A stretch of 64,000 nt of DNA from Anaerolineae bacterium (GCA_022823165.1 JAJDXR010000070.1:1-64000), one strand, 5' to 3'; positions 8,881-19,207 are shown, counted from the first letter of the stretch. Program-made: numbers and translations. The notes: a model not told the origin generated them from the sequence alone.

Positions 8881-9922
8881 TGTCGGTATTCTCGGCGCCG
8901 GCGGGATCGCCGCGCTGAGCCATCTGCCCGAGATCGCGGCCGTCGGCGGCATGCGCGTGACGCATATTTGCGGGCGCGCCGAACGCCGTCTGCGTTTGCT
9001 TTGCGACCGCTTTGACGTCCCGCGCTTCTCGACAAGCTGGGCTGATTTGCTTGCCGACGATGCATTGGACGCCGTCATCGTCGCGCTGCCGCATCCCTTG
9101 CACGCCGAAGCCGGCCTGGCCGTGCTGCAACAGGGCTTGCACCTCTTCATGCAGAAGCCGCTTTGCACTACAGTTGCGGAGGCGAATCAATTGGTGGCGG
9201 CAAGCGACGCGCGGCCGGCGCAGGTCGTCTATTGCCGCCCCTCGTTTGACGCGGTTGTCTATGAAATGAAGCGGCGACTGGCGGCTGGCGCTGTTGGCAA
9301 GGTCTCGGGGGCGCTGGCGCGGCATAGTCACGGCGGCCCGGAAGTTTACTACGCTGAGGTGACCGACAGCTTTGAGGAGCCGCGCGTCGAGGACGACTTC
9401 TGGTTTTTTGATGCCGATACCGCCGGCGGCGGCGCGCTGATCGACATGGGCGTCTATTCGATCGCCAATATCGTAGCGCTCTTGGGCAAGGTGGACCATG
9501 TGACCGCCCGCATGACAACAGTCGCCAAGCCGACCGGCCTGGAAGACACCGCCACGCTGATTCTGGAGATGGCCAATGGCGCCCTGGCCACTGCCGAGAC
9601 CGGCTGGTGCGATCCGGCGCGCTCATCCTTCTTGCGGGTGCATGGCGCAGCCGGCAAGCTCGTCAAACGCGATGAGCGCATTGATTACATCCGCCCGAGC
9701 TCATTCGACCGTGAATGGGCCGAACCGCTGATTGACGAAATTGTGCCGGCGCCGGTGATAAACCAGCATGAAGACTGGCTGCGCTGCATCGAAAGCGGCG
9801 CTCAGCCGCAGCTATCGAACTTGCAGGTGGCGCGTCATGTTACCGAAATCATGCTGGCGGCGGTGGCGTCTCACCAATCCGGCGCGCGCGTCGCGGTCGA
9901 GACCGATCCCCAGATACCCTGA
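8873..9922 (+). CDS. Gfo/Idh/MocA-family NAD(P)-dependent oxidoreductase
   Basis: A 349-aa sugar or inositol dehydrogenase-like enzyme. The Rossmann motif VGILGAGGIA lies at residues 3-12, and the EKP-type catalytic stretch appears as MQKPLCTTVAEANQLV near residue 93 (Glu replaced by Gln, Lys kept). The C-terminal alpha/beta domain contains GGGALIDMGVYSIAN near 183, the usual substrate-side motif with Asp. It overlaps the isomerase gene (ATGATTAA), so the two are translated together. A role in oxidising or epimerising a sugar or inositol derivative is inferred. The convergent arabinofuranosidase gene ends 14 bases away. Confidence 0.87.
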   Translation: MINVGILGAGGIAALSHLPEIAAVGGMRVTHICGRAERRLRLLCDRFDVPRFSTSWADLLADDALDAVIVALPHPLHAEAGLAVLQQGLHLFMQKPLCTTVAEANQLVAASDARPAQVVYCRPSFDAVVYEMKRRLAAGAVGKVSGALARHSHGGPEVYYAEVTDSFEEPRVEDDFWFFDADTAGGGALIDMGVYSIANIVALLGKVDHVTARMTTVAKPTGLEDTATLILEMANGALATAETGWCDPARSSFLRVHGAAGKLVKRDERIDYIRPSSFDREWAEPLIDEIVPAPVINQHEDWLRCIESGAQPQLSNLQVARHVTEIMLAAVASHQSGARVAVETDPQIP

Positions 9923-9936
9923 TTTCGCAATTGCCC

Positions 9937-11445
9937 CTAGACCTCGACGCCGAGCGCGGTGAATGAGAGCGGCGGCAAGCTCAGTTCGGCTTTGCCATCA
10001 ATTATCCGCGGCGCGTAAATGGCTTGCGTCGTCAACTGATTGGGATTGTCCCAGGTGTTGGCGGCTTTTGGGTCATGGCCGGCCAGCTGATGCGCGGAGG
10101 AAATGCGCTTGGGCGCGATGTCCTGCCAATTGATTTCGAGCGGCACTCTGTCGGTTTGGCTGCGATTCACGATGAAAATCGTATTCTGGCCGGCGGCGGC
10201 GTCATAGGCGGCGGATACATCAAGCAGCGGCATATCGCCGAACTTTTTCGTTTCGTAACGCGGCGACTCTACCAGCAGGTCCAGCGAGGCGCCGCTGGCC
10301 ATCTGGCTGAACATCAGCAGGGGATAATAGATGGTCTGCTTCAGCATATCATTCCGCTTCGTGAGAATCGGCGCGATCACGTTGACGATCTGCGCGATGC
10401 AGGCGATTTTAAGCACATCGGCTTTGCGCAGGAATACATTCAGCCACTGCGCCACCACCAGCGCGTCTTCCAGGTTGTAGACCTCCTCGATCAAGTGCGG
10501 CGCCTCGGTCCAATCGCCGCGCATATCGCTTTGGCCGCGCGCCTTATACCAGACGTTCCACTCGTCCCAGGACAGGTAGACATCGTGCTTGGAGCACGTC
10601 TTGGCTTTCACATAGCGCAGCACCGCGGCCACCGTGTCGACGTAGTCTTCAAAGGCGGCGCTGAGCGACAGGTAGCTGGCTGTGTCACCGTCCTGATTAT
10701 CGGCGTAATAGTGCATCGAGTGGTAATTCACCTGCTCCCAGCACAATTCGAGGCTGATGCGATCCCATTCAGGATAGGTCGGCATCTTGGAGCTGGATGA
10801 GCCGCAGAGCGCCAGCTCAATTGAGCTGTCTTGCAGGCGCATCAGCTTGGCCGCTTCCAGCGCTTTCGTCCCGTACTCGGCGGCGTCAAGATGCCCGATT
10901 TGCCAGGGACCGTCCATTTCGTTGCCCAGGCACCAGTACTTGACGCCGTAGGGGTCGCGCTGGCTGTTTGCCGCGCGCAGATCAGCATACTTGCTGCCGA
11001 CCGGCGCGTTGCAATACTCCACCAGGTTAGCCGCGTCCTGAATGCTGCCCGTACCCAGGTTGACTGCCAGCATCGGCTCCGTGTCGATTTCACGGCAGAA
11101 TTGCATGAATTCGTCCGTGCCGAACTGATTGCTCTCAATAGACTGCCAAGCCAGCTCGCGCAGGCTCGGCCGATTTTCTTTGGGTCCGATGCCGTCTTCC
11201 CAACGATAGCCGCTGACAAAGTTGCCGCCGGGGTATCGCATCGAGCGGTAGTTCAGCTCGCGCAGCGCTGCCAGGACATCCTGGCGCAAGCCGTTTTCGT
11301 TAGCATGGGGCGAGGCGGGGTCGTAAATGCCTTGGTAGATGCAGCGCCCCATGTGCTCGGCGAAGCCACTGAAGAGCAAGGGCGATATCTGGCCGATTAC
11401 ACGCTTGGTATCTACATACAGACGCGAAGGTCTAGCTTGGGTCAT
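9937..11445 (-). CDS. alpha-L-arabinofuranosidase, GH51
   Basis: A 502-aa retaining glycosidase that removes terminal arabinofuranosyl groups from arabinan or arabinoxylan oligosaccharides. The (beta/alpha)8 domain carries the acid/base Glu176 in [10 protein letters not shown] and the nucleophile Glu295 in [11 protein letters not shown]; the early motif [19 protein letters not shown] is typical of GH51. A C-terminal beta-sandwich follows from about residue 380. No signal peptide is seen, so it acts in the cytoplasm on imported oligosaccharides. The start at 11445 is chosen over 11460 because AGAGGAAATAAA precedes it. It is the last gene of an operon with a sugar ABC importer. Confidence 0.92.
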   Translation of the reverse strand: MTQARPSRLYVDTKRVIGQISPLLFSGFAEHMGRCIYQGIYDPASPHANENGLRQDVLAALRELNYRSMRYPGGNFVSGYRWEDGIGPKENRPSLRELAWQSIESNQFGTDEFMQFCREIDTEPMLAVNLGTGSIQDAANLVEYCNAPVGSKYADLRAANSQRDPYGVKYWCLGNEMDGPWQIGHLDAAEYGTKALEAAKLMRLQDSSIELALCGSSSSKMPTYPEWDRISLELCWEQVNYHSMHYYADNQDGDTASYLSLSAAFEDYVDTVAAVLRYVKAKTCSKHDVYLSWDEWNVWYKARGQSDMRGDWTEAPHLIEEVYNLEDALVVAQWLNVFLRKADVLKIACIAQIVNVIAPILTKRNDMLKQTIYYPLLMFSQMASGASLDLLVESPRYETKKFGDMPLLDVSAAYDAAAGQNTIFIVNRSQTDRVPLEINWQDIAPKRISSAHQLAGHDPKAANTWDNPNQLTTQAIYAPRIIDGKAELSLPPLSFTALGVEV

Positions 11446-11472
11446 TTTATTTCCTCTCATTTGTACCGGGGC

Positions 11473-11490
11473 TGCGACTGCGACTGCGAC
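11473..11490. repeat. hexanucleotide tandem repeat (tgcgac x3)
   Basis: Three exact copies of TGCGAC sit about 28 bases upstream of the GH51 start, in the 108-base gap after the permease gene. No hairpin is formed. It may be a slippage-prone tract affecting spacing in the leader of the arabinofuranosidase gene, or have no function. Confidence 0.4.
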
Positions 11491-11553
11491 TGAAAGCTGC
11501 GCTCATTTTGTCGCGGTGATCGCATAAATTGTCCATAGTGCAATCCGATTTCG

Positions 11554-12399
11554 CTAGCGACCGCCCATGCCCGTTAGGGTGATTCCCTGGATAATCTGCC
11601 GCTGGAAAATAATGTAAACAATTAGAATTGGAATGGATGAAAGCACAGCGCCAGATAGAACCATCGGACGGTACTGGCCGGCGTAGGACGAATTGAGAAT
11701 AGCCAGGCCCACCGGCAAGGTGCGCGTTTCCAAACTGTTGGTAACAATGAAAGGCCAGAACAAGTCGTTGTAGTGGAACAAAAAGACAAATATGCCAAGA
11801 GCCGTCAAGGCGTTGCGGGACAGTGGCAGGATGACATGCCAAAATCGCCCGAAATAACCCGCGCCGTCGAGGACAGCGGCTTCTTCCAGGTCGGTGGGAA
11901 CTTGCATGAAAAACTGGCGCAGCAGAAACACGCCAAAGACGTTCGCGGCGCCTGGAAACACCAGCGCGTTAAAGGTATCCAGCCACTGCAAATCGCGCAT
12001 GAGCAGGTAATTGGGAATCAAAGTCACCTGAGACGGGATCATTATGGTGACCAATAAGAAGCCAAAAAGAAGATTGTTGCCGGGGAATTTGAGGCGAGCG
12101 AAGGCAAAGGCCGCTGGCGCGCATAAGACCAGCACCGCCGCTGTATATCCCGTCGCCGCGATAAGGCTGTTGCGCAGCCACAGATCCAAGCGCAAATCCT
12201 GCTGCGTCAGCACCGAGCGAACGGCTTGCAGAGTCGGCTCGACTGGTATGATCTGGGGCGGCCAGCGATTCACCTCTTGATTTGTCATGAATGACTGCGA
12301 CACGGCAATCAGCATCGGGAACACGACGAAAAGTCCCAGCAATGTCAGGAAGACATAGGTGATCGTATGCTGCGGAAGAATTGACCGCTCAGATTTCAT
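11554..12399 (-). CDS. carbohydrate ABC transporter permease, MalG type
   Basis: Inner-membrane subunit of a CUT1 sugar importer, 281 aa, about six helices. The EAA loop reads LEEAAVLDGAGYFGRFWHVI (near residue 185), and the C-terminal end FQRQIIQGITLTGMGGR is characteristic of MalG. The start at 12399 (MKSERSILPQ) is preferred because it begins 13 bases after the previous stop and gives the usual short cytoplasmic tail; an upstream in-frame start would overlap the other permease by 41 bases. It lies between the MalF-type permease and the GH51 enzyme. Confidence 0.9.
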   Translation of the reverse strand: MKSERSILPQHTITYVFLTLLGLFVVFPMLIAVSQSFMTNQEVNRWPPQIIPVEPTLQAVRSVLTQQDLRLDLWLRNSLIAATGYTAAVLVLCAPAAFAFARLKFPGNNLLFGFLLVTIMIPSQVTLIPNYLLMRDLQWLDTFNALVFPGAANVFGVFLLRQFFMQVPTDLEEAAVLDGAGYFGRFWHVILPLSRNALTALGIFVFLFHYNDLFWPFIVTNSLETRTLPVGLAILNSSYAGQYRPMVLSGAVLSSIPILIVYIIFQRQIIQGITLTGMGGR

Positions 12400-12412
12400 A
12401 GTAAATTGCCCG

Positions 12413-13336
12413 TCAATATTCGATGCGGCGGCTGAGCACGATGAACTGAACACTTGTCATCACTGCCATGATTACAGCGATGCACACGGCCACCGCAGCC
12501 CCGTAACCCATACGGAATGCCGTCCAGGCTATCTGGTACAAATAAAATATCAAGGAATAAGATGACCGGCCTGGACCGCCGGTGGTCATGATGAATGGTT
12601 GGCCATAGACTTGAAAGTGGGAAATGACGCCGGTAACCGTAACGAAGAGAATTGTCGGGCGCAACAAGGGCAAAGTAATATGCAGAAAAAGGTCTTTGTC
12701 GCTCCCGCCGTCAATCCGCGCAGCCTCGTATAGCTGATCCGGAATGCCTTGCAAGCCCGCAATAAATATAAGCATCGGGAAGCCGAATCCCCACCAGATG
12801 GTTGTTAGGCTTAATGAAGGTATTACCAAGCCCGGATCCCCCAGCCAATTTACCGGGCGGATGCCCAAGAAGCTCAGCCCATAGTTGACGATGCCAAACT
12901 GCGTATTAAGCAGCCAGACCCATATCAAGCCCACCGCGCCAACCGAGAGCAGGCTTGGCATATACAGTAGCACACGAAAGAAACTCTGCCCCTTGATCGG
13001 CCGCGTCACAGCCAGCGCAGCGGCTAAGGCCACAATAGTCGTGCCGATGACCGTAATCGCGGTGAAAACAATCGTATTCTGTAAAGATATCCACCAAACG
13101 TCATCATTAAGAAGCTCCAGGTAATTCTCAATGCCAATGTAGGGACGCATCGGTCGTAATATGTGCCAATCATAGAAGCTCATGCGCACCGCTTCCACTA
13201 CGGCGCGAACGACAAAAACCATAAAGAACAGCATGAACGGCGCCAGGAACGCATAGGCAGCCAGCGTCTCGCGCGATTTCAAGGTTAAGGTCCAGCGCCC
13301 TTTTGCGCTGTTGCTTGAGATGGATTTGGATTTCAT
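12413..13336 (-). CDS. carbohydrate ABC transporter permease, MalF/UgpA type
   Basis: Inner-membrane partner of the MalG-type permease, 307 aa. A basic N-terminal tail leads into the first helix (AYAFLAPFMLFFMVFVVRAV, near residue 28). The EAA loop is LYEAARIDGGSDKDLFLHIT near residue 205. About six membrane helices are evident. It is separated from the upstream binding-protein gene by a 112-base gap holding a strong stem-loop. No ATP-binding subunit gene is found in the operon. Confidence 0.9.
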   Translation of the reverse strand: MKSKSISSNSAKGRWTLTLKSRETLAAYAFLAPFMLFFMVFVVRAVVEAVRMSFYDWHILRPMRPYIGIENYLELLNDDVWWISLQNTIVFTAITVIGTTIVALAAALAVTRPIKGQSFFRVLLYMPSLLSVGAVGLIWVWLLNTQFGIVNYGLSFLGIRPVNWLGDPGLVIPSLSLTTIWWGFGFPMLIFIAGLQGIPDQLYEAARIDGGSDKDLFLHITLPLLRPTILFVTVTGVISHFQVYGQPFIMTTGGPGRSSYSLIFYLYQIAWTAFRMGYGAAVAVCIAVIMAVMTSVQFIVLSRRIEY

Positions 13337-13385
13337 GCAACTATCCTCTCAATCTGTTTGCGCCCGTTACTCTCGATAATCCAAC

Positions 13386-13413
13386 AGATGGGGCAGCGTT
13401 TACTGCCCCATCT
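13386..13413 (-). terminator. stem-loop between sugar-binding-protein and permease genes
   Basis: A perfect 11-bp stem (agatggggcag / ctgccccatct) with the 6-base loop cgttta. No T-run follows on the minus strand, so it is more likely an RNA-stabilising or processing hairpin that favours binding-protein mRNA than a full terminator. Confidence 0.6.
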
Positions 13414-13448
13414 CTGAATCTGTTTAGCGTTAACCGGGCGAGCCGCCG

Positions 13449-14789
13449 CTACATGGCGCGGTCCAAGACTTGCTGCATACGCTCGGCGGCGTCGTTCAAG
13501 GCATCTTCGACCGACTTCAGATTGTTCAGCGCGGCATCCAACTCCGGATCCAGCGCCGCGTACATTTCCTGAGTTACGGTGCTTGTATAGTCGAGGATAC
13601 CGTACTCAGTGAAGGTCTGGCCTAACAAGATGTTGGAGGGATAGTTCACAGCGTCAAGCGAGGCTTGTACTGAAAGCAGGGCGGGCACTTGCCCGGACCC
13701 GGCCCAGGTTGCCTGGTTAGCGCTGATCCACTGCAACAAGGTCTGTACCGCCTCGGCTTTTTCCGGCGTGGAGCTAGCCGGCAGCATAAACGCATGGATG
13801 CCAAACCAGGTAGCGGGATTCTCGCCAAATTGAACCTGAGGCCAAGCCATTCCGTTGATGTCCGTCTGATCAACTGAGAAATTGCGGAACCAGGTGCCGG
13901 TCGGAATAACAGCGACTGAACCGCTGGCGAATCCTTGCCAGGTGTCAAAGCCGGCCGGCGGCGGCGATACCTTGTGCTCATAGACCAGGTCCACCGTCTG
14001 CTGCAGGGCGGCAATGCCAGCATCGGAATTGACGGTAACCTGTCCGGCTTCCGATACCATCTCGCCACCGTGCTGCGCCAGCGCGCTCAAGAAGTTCACG
14101 CGCGGCCATTCGCCCACGACGTAACCCCACTGCACCACGTTTTCGGAATCGAAGTCAGGGTCAGCAGCGTTGTTGCCATCAGCATCCAAGGTCACAGCTT
14201 GCATCAGCGTGACCCAATCTTCGTAGTTGTCTGGCGCAGTCCCCGGATCGGTGTCAAGGCCGGCCGCATCAAACATATCCGTATTGATCCACAGGCCGCG
14301 GCCATGATTGTCCAACGGTATCGCATAGGTGACACCCTGATACTGCATGCCGGAGTATGTAATATCGGATATGTCATTCTCGTCGAACCAGCCTCCATTG
14401 CCGGCGTACCACGGACCCAAGTCCATCAAGACGCCGAAGTTGGCGAATTGCGGGACTTCCGACGCGTGCATAAGAATGAGATCCGGCGGCTGATTGGCGA
14501 CAAAGGCCGCTTGCAGCTTCGCGTAGAGCGTGTTCCAGGGTATGATCTCGCTGGTTACTTCAAATCCGGGATTCTCTTCCGCGAATTGCGCCAGCATCTC
14601 GTTCATGGTAACGCCATCGGAACCGGTCAAGCCATTCCAGTAGGAAATCTTGGTCTCGCCGCCGCCGAATGCGCCAACAATCGCCGTAGGTTCGGCATCC
14701 TGCGCAACCGCGCTCATCGGCATCGATAAGACCAGGATCATGGCGACAAGCAGCGCCAAGGTTAGAATCAGGGTAAGTCGTTTGAACAT
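13449..14789 (-). CDS. extracellular solute-binding protein, family 1 (sugar ABC)
   Basis: Sugar receptor of the CUT1 importer, 446 aa. Residues 1-30 form a signal peptide (hydrophobic core LILTLALLVAMILVLSMPM, cleavage region SAVAQ); there is no lipobox Cys. The mature part shows the family 1 pattern ISYWNGLTGSDGVTMNEML near residue 48 and a Trp-rich binding region. GGAGAG precedes the ATG. Co-location with a GH51 arabinofuranosidase suggests arabinose-containing oligosaccharides as ligand; this is inference from context. It is the first gene of a four-gene operon (binding protein, two permeases, GH51). Confidence 0.9.
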   Translation of the reverse strand: MFKRLTLILTLALLVAMILVLSMPMSAVAQDAEPTAIVGAFGGGETKISYWNGLTGSDGVTMNEMLAQFAEENPGFEVTSEIIPWNTLYAKLQAAFVANQPPDLILMHASEVPQFANFGVLMDLGPWYAGNGGWFDENDISDITYSGMQYQGVTYAIPLDNHGRGLWINTDMFDAAGLDTDPGTAPDNYEDWVTLMQAVTLDADGNNAADPDFDSENVVQWGYVVGEWPRVNFLSALAQHGGEMVSEAGQVTVNSDAGIAALQQTVDLVYEHKVSPPPAGFDTWQGFASGSVAVIPTGTWFRNFSVDQTDINGMAWPQVQFGENPATWFGIHAFMLPASSTPEKAEAVQTLLQWISANQATWAGSGQVPALLSVQASLDAVNYPSNILLGQTFTEYGILDYTSTVTQEMYAALDPELDAALNNLKSVEDALNDAAERMQQVLDRAM

Positions 14790-14827
14790 TGTCGTCTCTC
14801 CTTTGCTTTGCAGAAATTACCGCGTCC

Positions 14828-14833
14828 ATTATA
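14828..14833 (-). promoter_or_regulatory. -10 element for the arabinoside ABC/GH51 operon
   Basis: On the minus strand the sequence reads GCTATAATGG, a perfect TATAAT 38 bases upstream of the ATG at 14789. No good -35 is found at 16-18 bases, so an activator or a different sigma contact may be needed. Confidence 0.45.
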
Positions 14834-15106
14834 GCGTATCTCTCATAAGCGCCTTTCTTAACTTCTACCCCAATAAACCTGCGCAGGCGTCGGACGGCAA
14901 CCACGCGACCAGTACGCCAACATTCGCCAATTTTACCCCCCCCCGGCAAAATCGCAAGCAGCTTCAGAAAATCGGGAGTGTTTATTCCGCGGAGACTGGG
15001 AAGCAAGGCCAAGAAAGTTGCGCAACAGATAATAGAACGGGCTAAGGACGCTTGGCGGTCAGTGTCTACGCGACACTGCGAATCGCCCAATGTTGTAATT
15101 GTGAGT

Positions 15107-15137
15107 TTGCGGGGGACCCACCGGGTCGCCCCTGCAA
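15107..15137. repeat. imperfect palindrome (ttgcgggggaccc ... gggtcgcccctgcaa)
   Basis: Two arms of about 13-15 bases pair with small mismatches. The right arm GGGTCGCCCCTGCA belongs to the same style of GC palindrome as 17-36. Its position shortly after the phosphorylase stop codon would allow a role as a transcript-end hairpin, but no T-run follows on the minus strand. Confidence 0.4.
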
Positions 15138-15162
15138 TTCTCGGCGTGAAGGCATCTTGGCG

Positions 15163-17634
15163 CTAATCAGCCATATCAAGAATCGACGCCCGCCAGATAT
15201 CGCGATTATATTCGGCGATTGTGCGATCCGACGAGAAAAAGCCGGAGCGGGCGGCGTTGAGGATGGACATCGTTGTCCATTGTTCCTGGTTGGCGTAGGC
15301 TTGGGCGACTTGCTGCTGGCAGGCCAGGTAGCTGGCGAAATCAGCGCAGAGCATATACTCGTCGTGATAGAGCAGCGAATCGACGATGGGGCGGAATATC
15401 TCTGTATCGCCGCCGGAGAAATGCCCGCAGGCGATCCAGTTGATGGCCTCTCGCAGCGCGGCGTTCGACTCGACATAATCACGCGGGTTATAGCCGCGCG
15501 CTTTCGCCTCGAAGACTTCTTCCGTCGTCAAGCCGAACAAGAAGAAATTCTCCGCGCCGACTTTGTCGCGGATTTCGATATTGGCACCGTCCAGCGTGCC
15601 AACGGTCAAGGCGCCGTTGAGCGCGAATTTCATATTGCCGGTGCCGGAGGCTTCCTTGCCGGCCAGCGATATCTGCTCCGAAATGTCTGCGGCCGGGTAG
15701 ATCAGCTGACCCGAGGTGACATTGAAATTCGGGATGACGACGACCCGCAGGCGGTCGGCCGACGCCGGATCGCGATTGACGACATCAGCGATCGAATTAA
15801 TCAGTTTGATGATCAGTTTGGCCATATAATAGCCGGGCGCTGCTTTGGCGCCAAACACAAAGGTGATCGGGGTTTGCTCGGCAGTCGGGTCCAGCTTCAG
15901 CCGCTGATATAAATAAATGATGTGCAGGGCTTTGAGCAGCTGCCGCTTGTATTCGTGCAGCCGCTTGACCATGATATCGAAGAGCGAACTCACGTTGACT
16001 TTTAAGCCCAGCCGGTCGTCGACGTAATCGGCCAACTGCTGCTTGTTGGCCCTTTTCATAGCGCGCCAGGCGCTGCGAAACTCGGCGTCGTCGACGTAGG
16101 CTTCCAGTTGCGCCAGGTCTTCCAGATTGGTCAGCCAGTCAGCGCCGATGCGCTGGCTGATGATATCAGCCAGGATAGGGTTGGCCAGACGCATGAATCG
16201 CCGCGGCGTTACGCCATTGGTCTTGTTGCCAAATTTCTCGGGCCACATATCGGCAAAGTCTGTGAACACGCGTGATTTCAGCAGATGCGACTGCAGCTCG
16301 GCAACGCCGTTAATTGAGTAGCTGCCGATGCAAGCCAGGTTCGCCATGCGCACCTGCCTTTCCGCCCCCTCTTCGATGATAGACATGCGCTCAACACGGC
16401 CGGCGTCGTTCGGATAGGTCATGCGTACGTCCTCAAGGAAGCGGCGGTTGATCTCGTAGATGATCTCCAAATGACGCGGCAGGACGCTCTGCATCAGCCA
16501 AACGGGCCACTTCTCCAGCGCCTCCGGCAGCACGGTATGCTGAGTGGTAGCGAAGGTGGCGGTGGTGATCTTCCAGGCGCGCTCCCAGCCCAACTGATAT
16601 TGATCAATCATCAGGCGCATCAACTCGGCAATGGCGATGACCGGGTGCGAATCGTTGAGGTGGATAACGGCGACCTTCGGCAATTCCTCCCACTCGCTAT
16701 TCTTGATCTCGAAACGTTTGATGATATTGTTCAGCGAGCAGGCGACAAAAAAGTACTGCTGCTTCAGGCGCAGTTCCTTGCCTTGCGGCGTATTGTCGTT
16801 GGGGTAGAGCACTTTGGTGACATTCTCGGAGCTGGTCTTCTGCTCAACCGCGCGCGAATAATCGCCGACATCAAAGAGCTGCAAATCAAATTCGCGCGTG
16901 GCGCGGGCGCTCCAAAGCCGCAGCATGTTGACCGTCCGGGTGCCATAGCCGGGCACAAGCGTATGGTATGGTTGGCCCATGATAGTCTGCGCCGGAATCC
17001 AATTGACGCGGTACTTGCCCTCGCTGTCAGTATAGTGCTCGGTGCGGCCGCCGAAGCCGACCTCGACCATGTCGTCCGTCTGCGGGAATTCCCACGGGTT
17101 GCCGTAATAGAGCCATTCGTCCGGGCTTTCAATCTGCCAGCCATCGCGGAAAGATTGACGAAAAATGCCATATTCATAGCGAATGCCGTAGCCGACCGCC
17201 GGGATATTGAGCGTCGCCAGCGAGTCCATGAAACAGGCTGACAGTCTGCCCAAGCCGCCATTGCCCAAGCCCGGTTCAATATCGAGGGCGATGAGGTCGG
17301 CTATGTCGATGTCGTGCTTTTGCATGGTTTGCCGCGCCAGTTCGTAGGTGTCGGTGTATAGCAGATTCTGCTCCAACTGCTGCCCGACCAGATATTCGGC
17401 GGACAGATAGTAGACAAATTTGGGATTCTGGCGATAGTAGCAATCCACATTCTGTTGCCAGTTGTACATCATATAGTCGCGCGCGGTGTGGGCCAGCGCC
17501 ACATAAAGGTCATGCTTGGTGGCCGTGTAAATCGCCTGGCCGCGCGTATAATAAAGATTGTCGCGAAATGCCTGCGCGAAGGCTTCCTGCGAACGCTCCA
17601 CACGGGTGATATTCTCGAAATTCGCAATGACCAT
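15163..17634 (-). CDS. glgP: glycogen/starch/maltodextrin phosphorylase
   Basis: An 823-aa GT35 phosphorylase that releases glucose-1-phosphate from alpha-1,4-glucans using phosphate and pyridoxal phosphate. The diagnostic PLP site is [14 protein letters not shown] with Lys669. Other family blocks are [15 protein letters not shown] near residue 125, [19 protein letters not shown] near 326 and [12 protein letters not shown] near 555. The length matches the classical GlgP/MalP type rather than the longer actinobacterial type. An AAAGGGA Shine-Dalgarno precedes the ATG. The gene is monocistronic; a 12-bp palindrome and a -10 box lie in its leader. Confidence 0.96.
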   Translation of the reverse strand: MVIANFENITRVERSQEAFAQAFRDNLYYTRGQAIYTATKHDLYVALAHTARDYMMYNWQQNVDCYYRQNPKFVYYLSAEYLVGQQLEQNLLYTDTYELARQTMQKHDIDIADLIALDIEPGLGNGGLGRLSACFMDSLATLNIPAVGYGIRYEYGIFRQSFRDGWQIESPDEWLYYGNPWEFPQTDDMVEVGFGGRTEHYTDSEGKYRVNWIPAQTIMGQPYHTLVPGYGTRTVNMLRLWSARATREFDLQLFDVGDYSRAVEQKTSSENVTKVLYPNDNTPQGKELRLKQQYFFVACSLNNIIKRFEIKNSEWEELPKVAVIHLNDSHPVIAIAELMRLMIDQYQLGWERAWKITTATFATTQHTVLPEALEKWPVWLMQSVLPRHLEIIYEINRRFLEDVRMTYPNDAGRVERMSIIEEGAERQVRMANLACIGSYSINGVAELQSHLLKSRVFTDFADMWPEKFGNKTNGVTPRRFMRLANPILADIISQRIGADWLTNLEDLAQLEAYVDDAEFRSAWRAMKRANKQQLADYVDDRLGLKVNVSSLFDIMVKRLHEYKRQLLKALHIIYLYQRLKLDPTAEQTPITFVFGAKAAPGYYMAKLIIKLINSIADVVNRDPASADRLRVVVIPNFNVTSGQLIYPAADISEQISLAGKEASGTGNMKFALNGALTVGTLDGANIEIRDKVGAENFFLFGLTTEEVFEAKARGYNPRDYVESNAALREAINWIACGHFSGGDTEIFRPIVDSLLYHDEYMLCADFASYLACQQQVAQAYANQEQWTTMSILNAARSGFFSSDRTIAEYNRDIWRASILDMAD

Positions 17635-17650
17635 ATTATTCCCTTTCGTC

Positions 17651-17662
17651 TAGCGATCGCTA
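17651..17662. promoter_or_regulatory. palindrome TAGCGATCGCTA in the glgP leader
   Basis: A perfect 12-bp palindrome lies 17-28 bases upstream of the phosphorylase start, just before its Shine-Dalgarno. It contains the HIP1-like core GCGATCGC. It could be an operator for a dimeric repressor or a dispersed HIP1-type word; genome-wide counts would decide. Confidence 0.3.
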
Positions 17663-17723
17663 AACGCGTCTTGCCGCGACGCTTCCCCGTTTAACGAAGC
17701 GCGGCGAAGTCAAGAAAGCAGCT

Positions 17724-17731
17724 ATTATAAT
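17724..17731. promoter_or_regulatory. overlapping divergent -10 boxes between glgP and a sulfatase
   Basis: The sequence ATTATAAT reads TATAAT on both strands (17726-17731 plus; 17724-17729 minus). It lies about 90 bases upstream of glgP and 61 bases upstream of the sulfatase ATG. Neither direction has a convincing -35, so both promoters would be weak or activator-dependent. Confidence 0.35.
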
Positions 17732-17791
17732 AATCCGCAGCGGCGCATTCCGCCAATATTGTTGATGCTTGGCAAGCACGGGAGCAAAGTC

Positions 17792-19207
17792 ATGAAACGT
17801 CCCAATGTCCTTTTACTGTATACGGATCAACAGCGCTGGGACGCGCTCGGCGCAAACGGGAATGATGATATTCTCACGCCGAATTTGGATAAGTTGGCTT
17901 CAAGCGGCGTCAACTTCAGGCGGCACTTTGTTCAGAACCCGGTCTGTATGCCCAGCCGAATCAGCATGCTGTCGGGCCGCTATCCCTCGTCGCTTGGCAT
18001 CACCCGCATGGGTGTGCCCGTGCCGGAAGCTATTGTGACTTTGCCGCGCATGCTCAAGCAATACGGCTACCGCACAGCCAATATCGGCAAGCTGCACTTC
18101 CTGCCGCACGCCAATCGCGATCATCGTCTGCCGCACCCGGCTTATGGCTTCGACCACCTGGAAATCGCCGACGAACCGGGCGTCTACGAGGATGCCTATC
18201 GCGCCTGGGCGCGGCTTAAGGCGCCTGAGCTGATGGACGCCATCAGCGCCGGGATACCACCGGCGACTCGCATTTGGCAGCGCGCTATGGGCATCGACGA
18301 CGGCATTGCGCATCGCGGCGATCCGGAAGGCCGGCATGACTTTGACGGCGCTATCCCCTTCGCGGCTGACGCTGGTTTGACGCACAGCGCTTTCGTTGGC
18401 GAGCAGACGCTGGAATTCATCCAGCAGGCAGGCGAAGCGCCTTTCCTGTGTATCGCCGGCTTCTACTCGCCGCATGCGCCCTGGATAGCGCCGCAGGAAT
18501 ATCTTGATCTTTACGATGTGGATACGCTGTCGCTGCCTGAATTCCCCGCCCACATCAATGCGCGGCGCCCGCAGGAATCGACAGCGGCATTTTCAGACGC
18601 GCAATTGCGGCGCGCTCGCCACGGCTACTACGCCATGGTCAGCGAAGTCGATCACTATGTGGGTGAAATTCTTGACTGCCTGGAAGCCAGCGGCAAGCGG
18701 AAAGACACCATAGTCGTCTTCACGTCCGATCACGGCGAATGGCTGGGCGATCACCTGCGTTACGGCAAGGGCTACCCGGCCGACGACGCTGTAAGCCGCG
18801 CGCCGCTGATTATTTCAGCGCCCGGCGGCCTGCGGGGCCAAGACCATCAGGGCCTGGCGGAAGCGGTTGATATCGCGCCGACATTGCTGGAGCTGGCCGG
18901 CATCCAGGCGCCGACGTTCCTGCAGGGCGAGAGCCTGGCGGGAGTGATCAGGGGCGGTGGCGCGCGGCGGAAGACCATCGCGCTCACAGAAGGCGCCGGC
19001 TGGAAATCACTGCGCAGCGACCGCTATCGTTATCTCGTCCACGCCGACGGCCGCGAAAACTTGTGGGACCTGGACGCCGACCCGGGCGGATACTTTGATG
19101 TCGCTGCCCGCGCCGACTACGCTAAGGCGCTGGCGGATTGCCGCAGGGCGCTCTTGCGGCGCCTGCTGGAAATTGAGCGGCCGCTGCCCCGCGCCTGGAC
19201 TTACTAG
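17792..19207 (+). CDS. type I sulfatase (alkaline-phosphatase superfamily), canonical CMPSR site
   Basis: A 471-aa arylsulfatase-type enzyme hydrolysing sulfate esters. Cys52 in VCMPSR fits the C-x-P-x-R signature and would be matured to formylglycine. Metal-ligand segments are YTDQQRW near residue 10 and SDHGEWLGDH near 312. There is no signal peptide, so it should act in the cytoplasm. The start at 17792 is chosen because GGGAG lies 7 bases upstream and it gives the standard KRPNVLLLYTDQQ opening; an upstream TTG at 17759 lacks this. The next gene, DapA-like, is convergent 15 bases away. No maturase gene is seen nearby. Confidence 0.92.
   Translation: MKRPNVLLLYTDQQRWDALGANGNDDILTPNLDKLASSGVNFRRHFVQNPVCMPSRISMLSGRYPSSLGITRMGVPVPEAIVTLPRMLKQYGYRTANIGKLHFLPHANRDHRLPHPAYGFDHLEIADEPGVYEDAYRAWARLKAPELMDAISAGIPPATRIWQRAMGIDDGIAHRGDPEGRHDFDGAIPFAADAGLTHSAFVGEQTLEFIQQAGEAPFLCIAGFYSPHAPWIAPQEYLDLYDVDTLSLPEFPAHINARRPQESTAAFSDAQLRRARHGYYAMVSEVDHYVGEILDCLEASGKRKDTIVVFTSDHGEWLGDHLRYGKGYPADDAVSRAPLIISAPGGLRGQDHQGLAEAVDIAPTLLELAGIQAPTFLQGESLAGVIRGGGARRKTIALTEGAGWKSLRSDRYRYLVHADGRENLWDLDADPGGYFDVAARADYAKALADCRRALLRRLLEIERPLPRAWTY

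Larger units (their letters stand above)
14790..15162. other. intergenic region: promoter of the arabinoside operon and 3' region of glycogen phosphorylase
   Basis: No gene is evident. The segment next to the binding protein holds its ribosome-binding site (AGGAGAG) and a -10 element. A run of nine C lies at 14936-14944. A degenerate palindrome at 15107-15137 lies 26-56 bases beyond the phosphorylase stop codon. The rest shows nothing I can assign. Confidence 0.5.
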
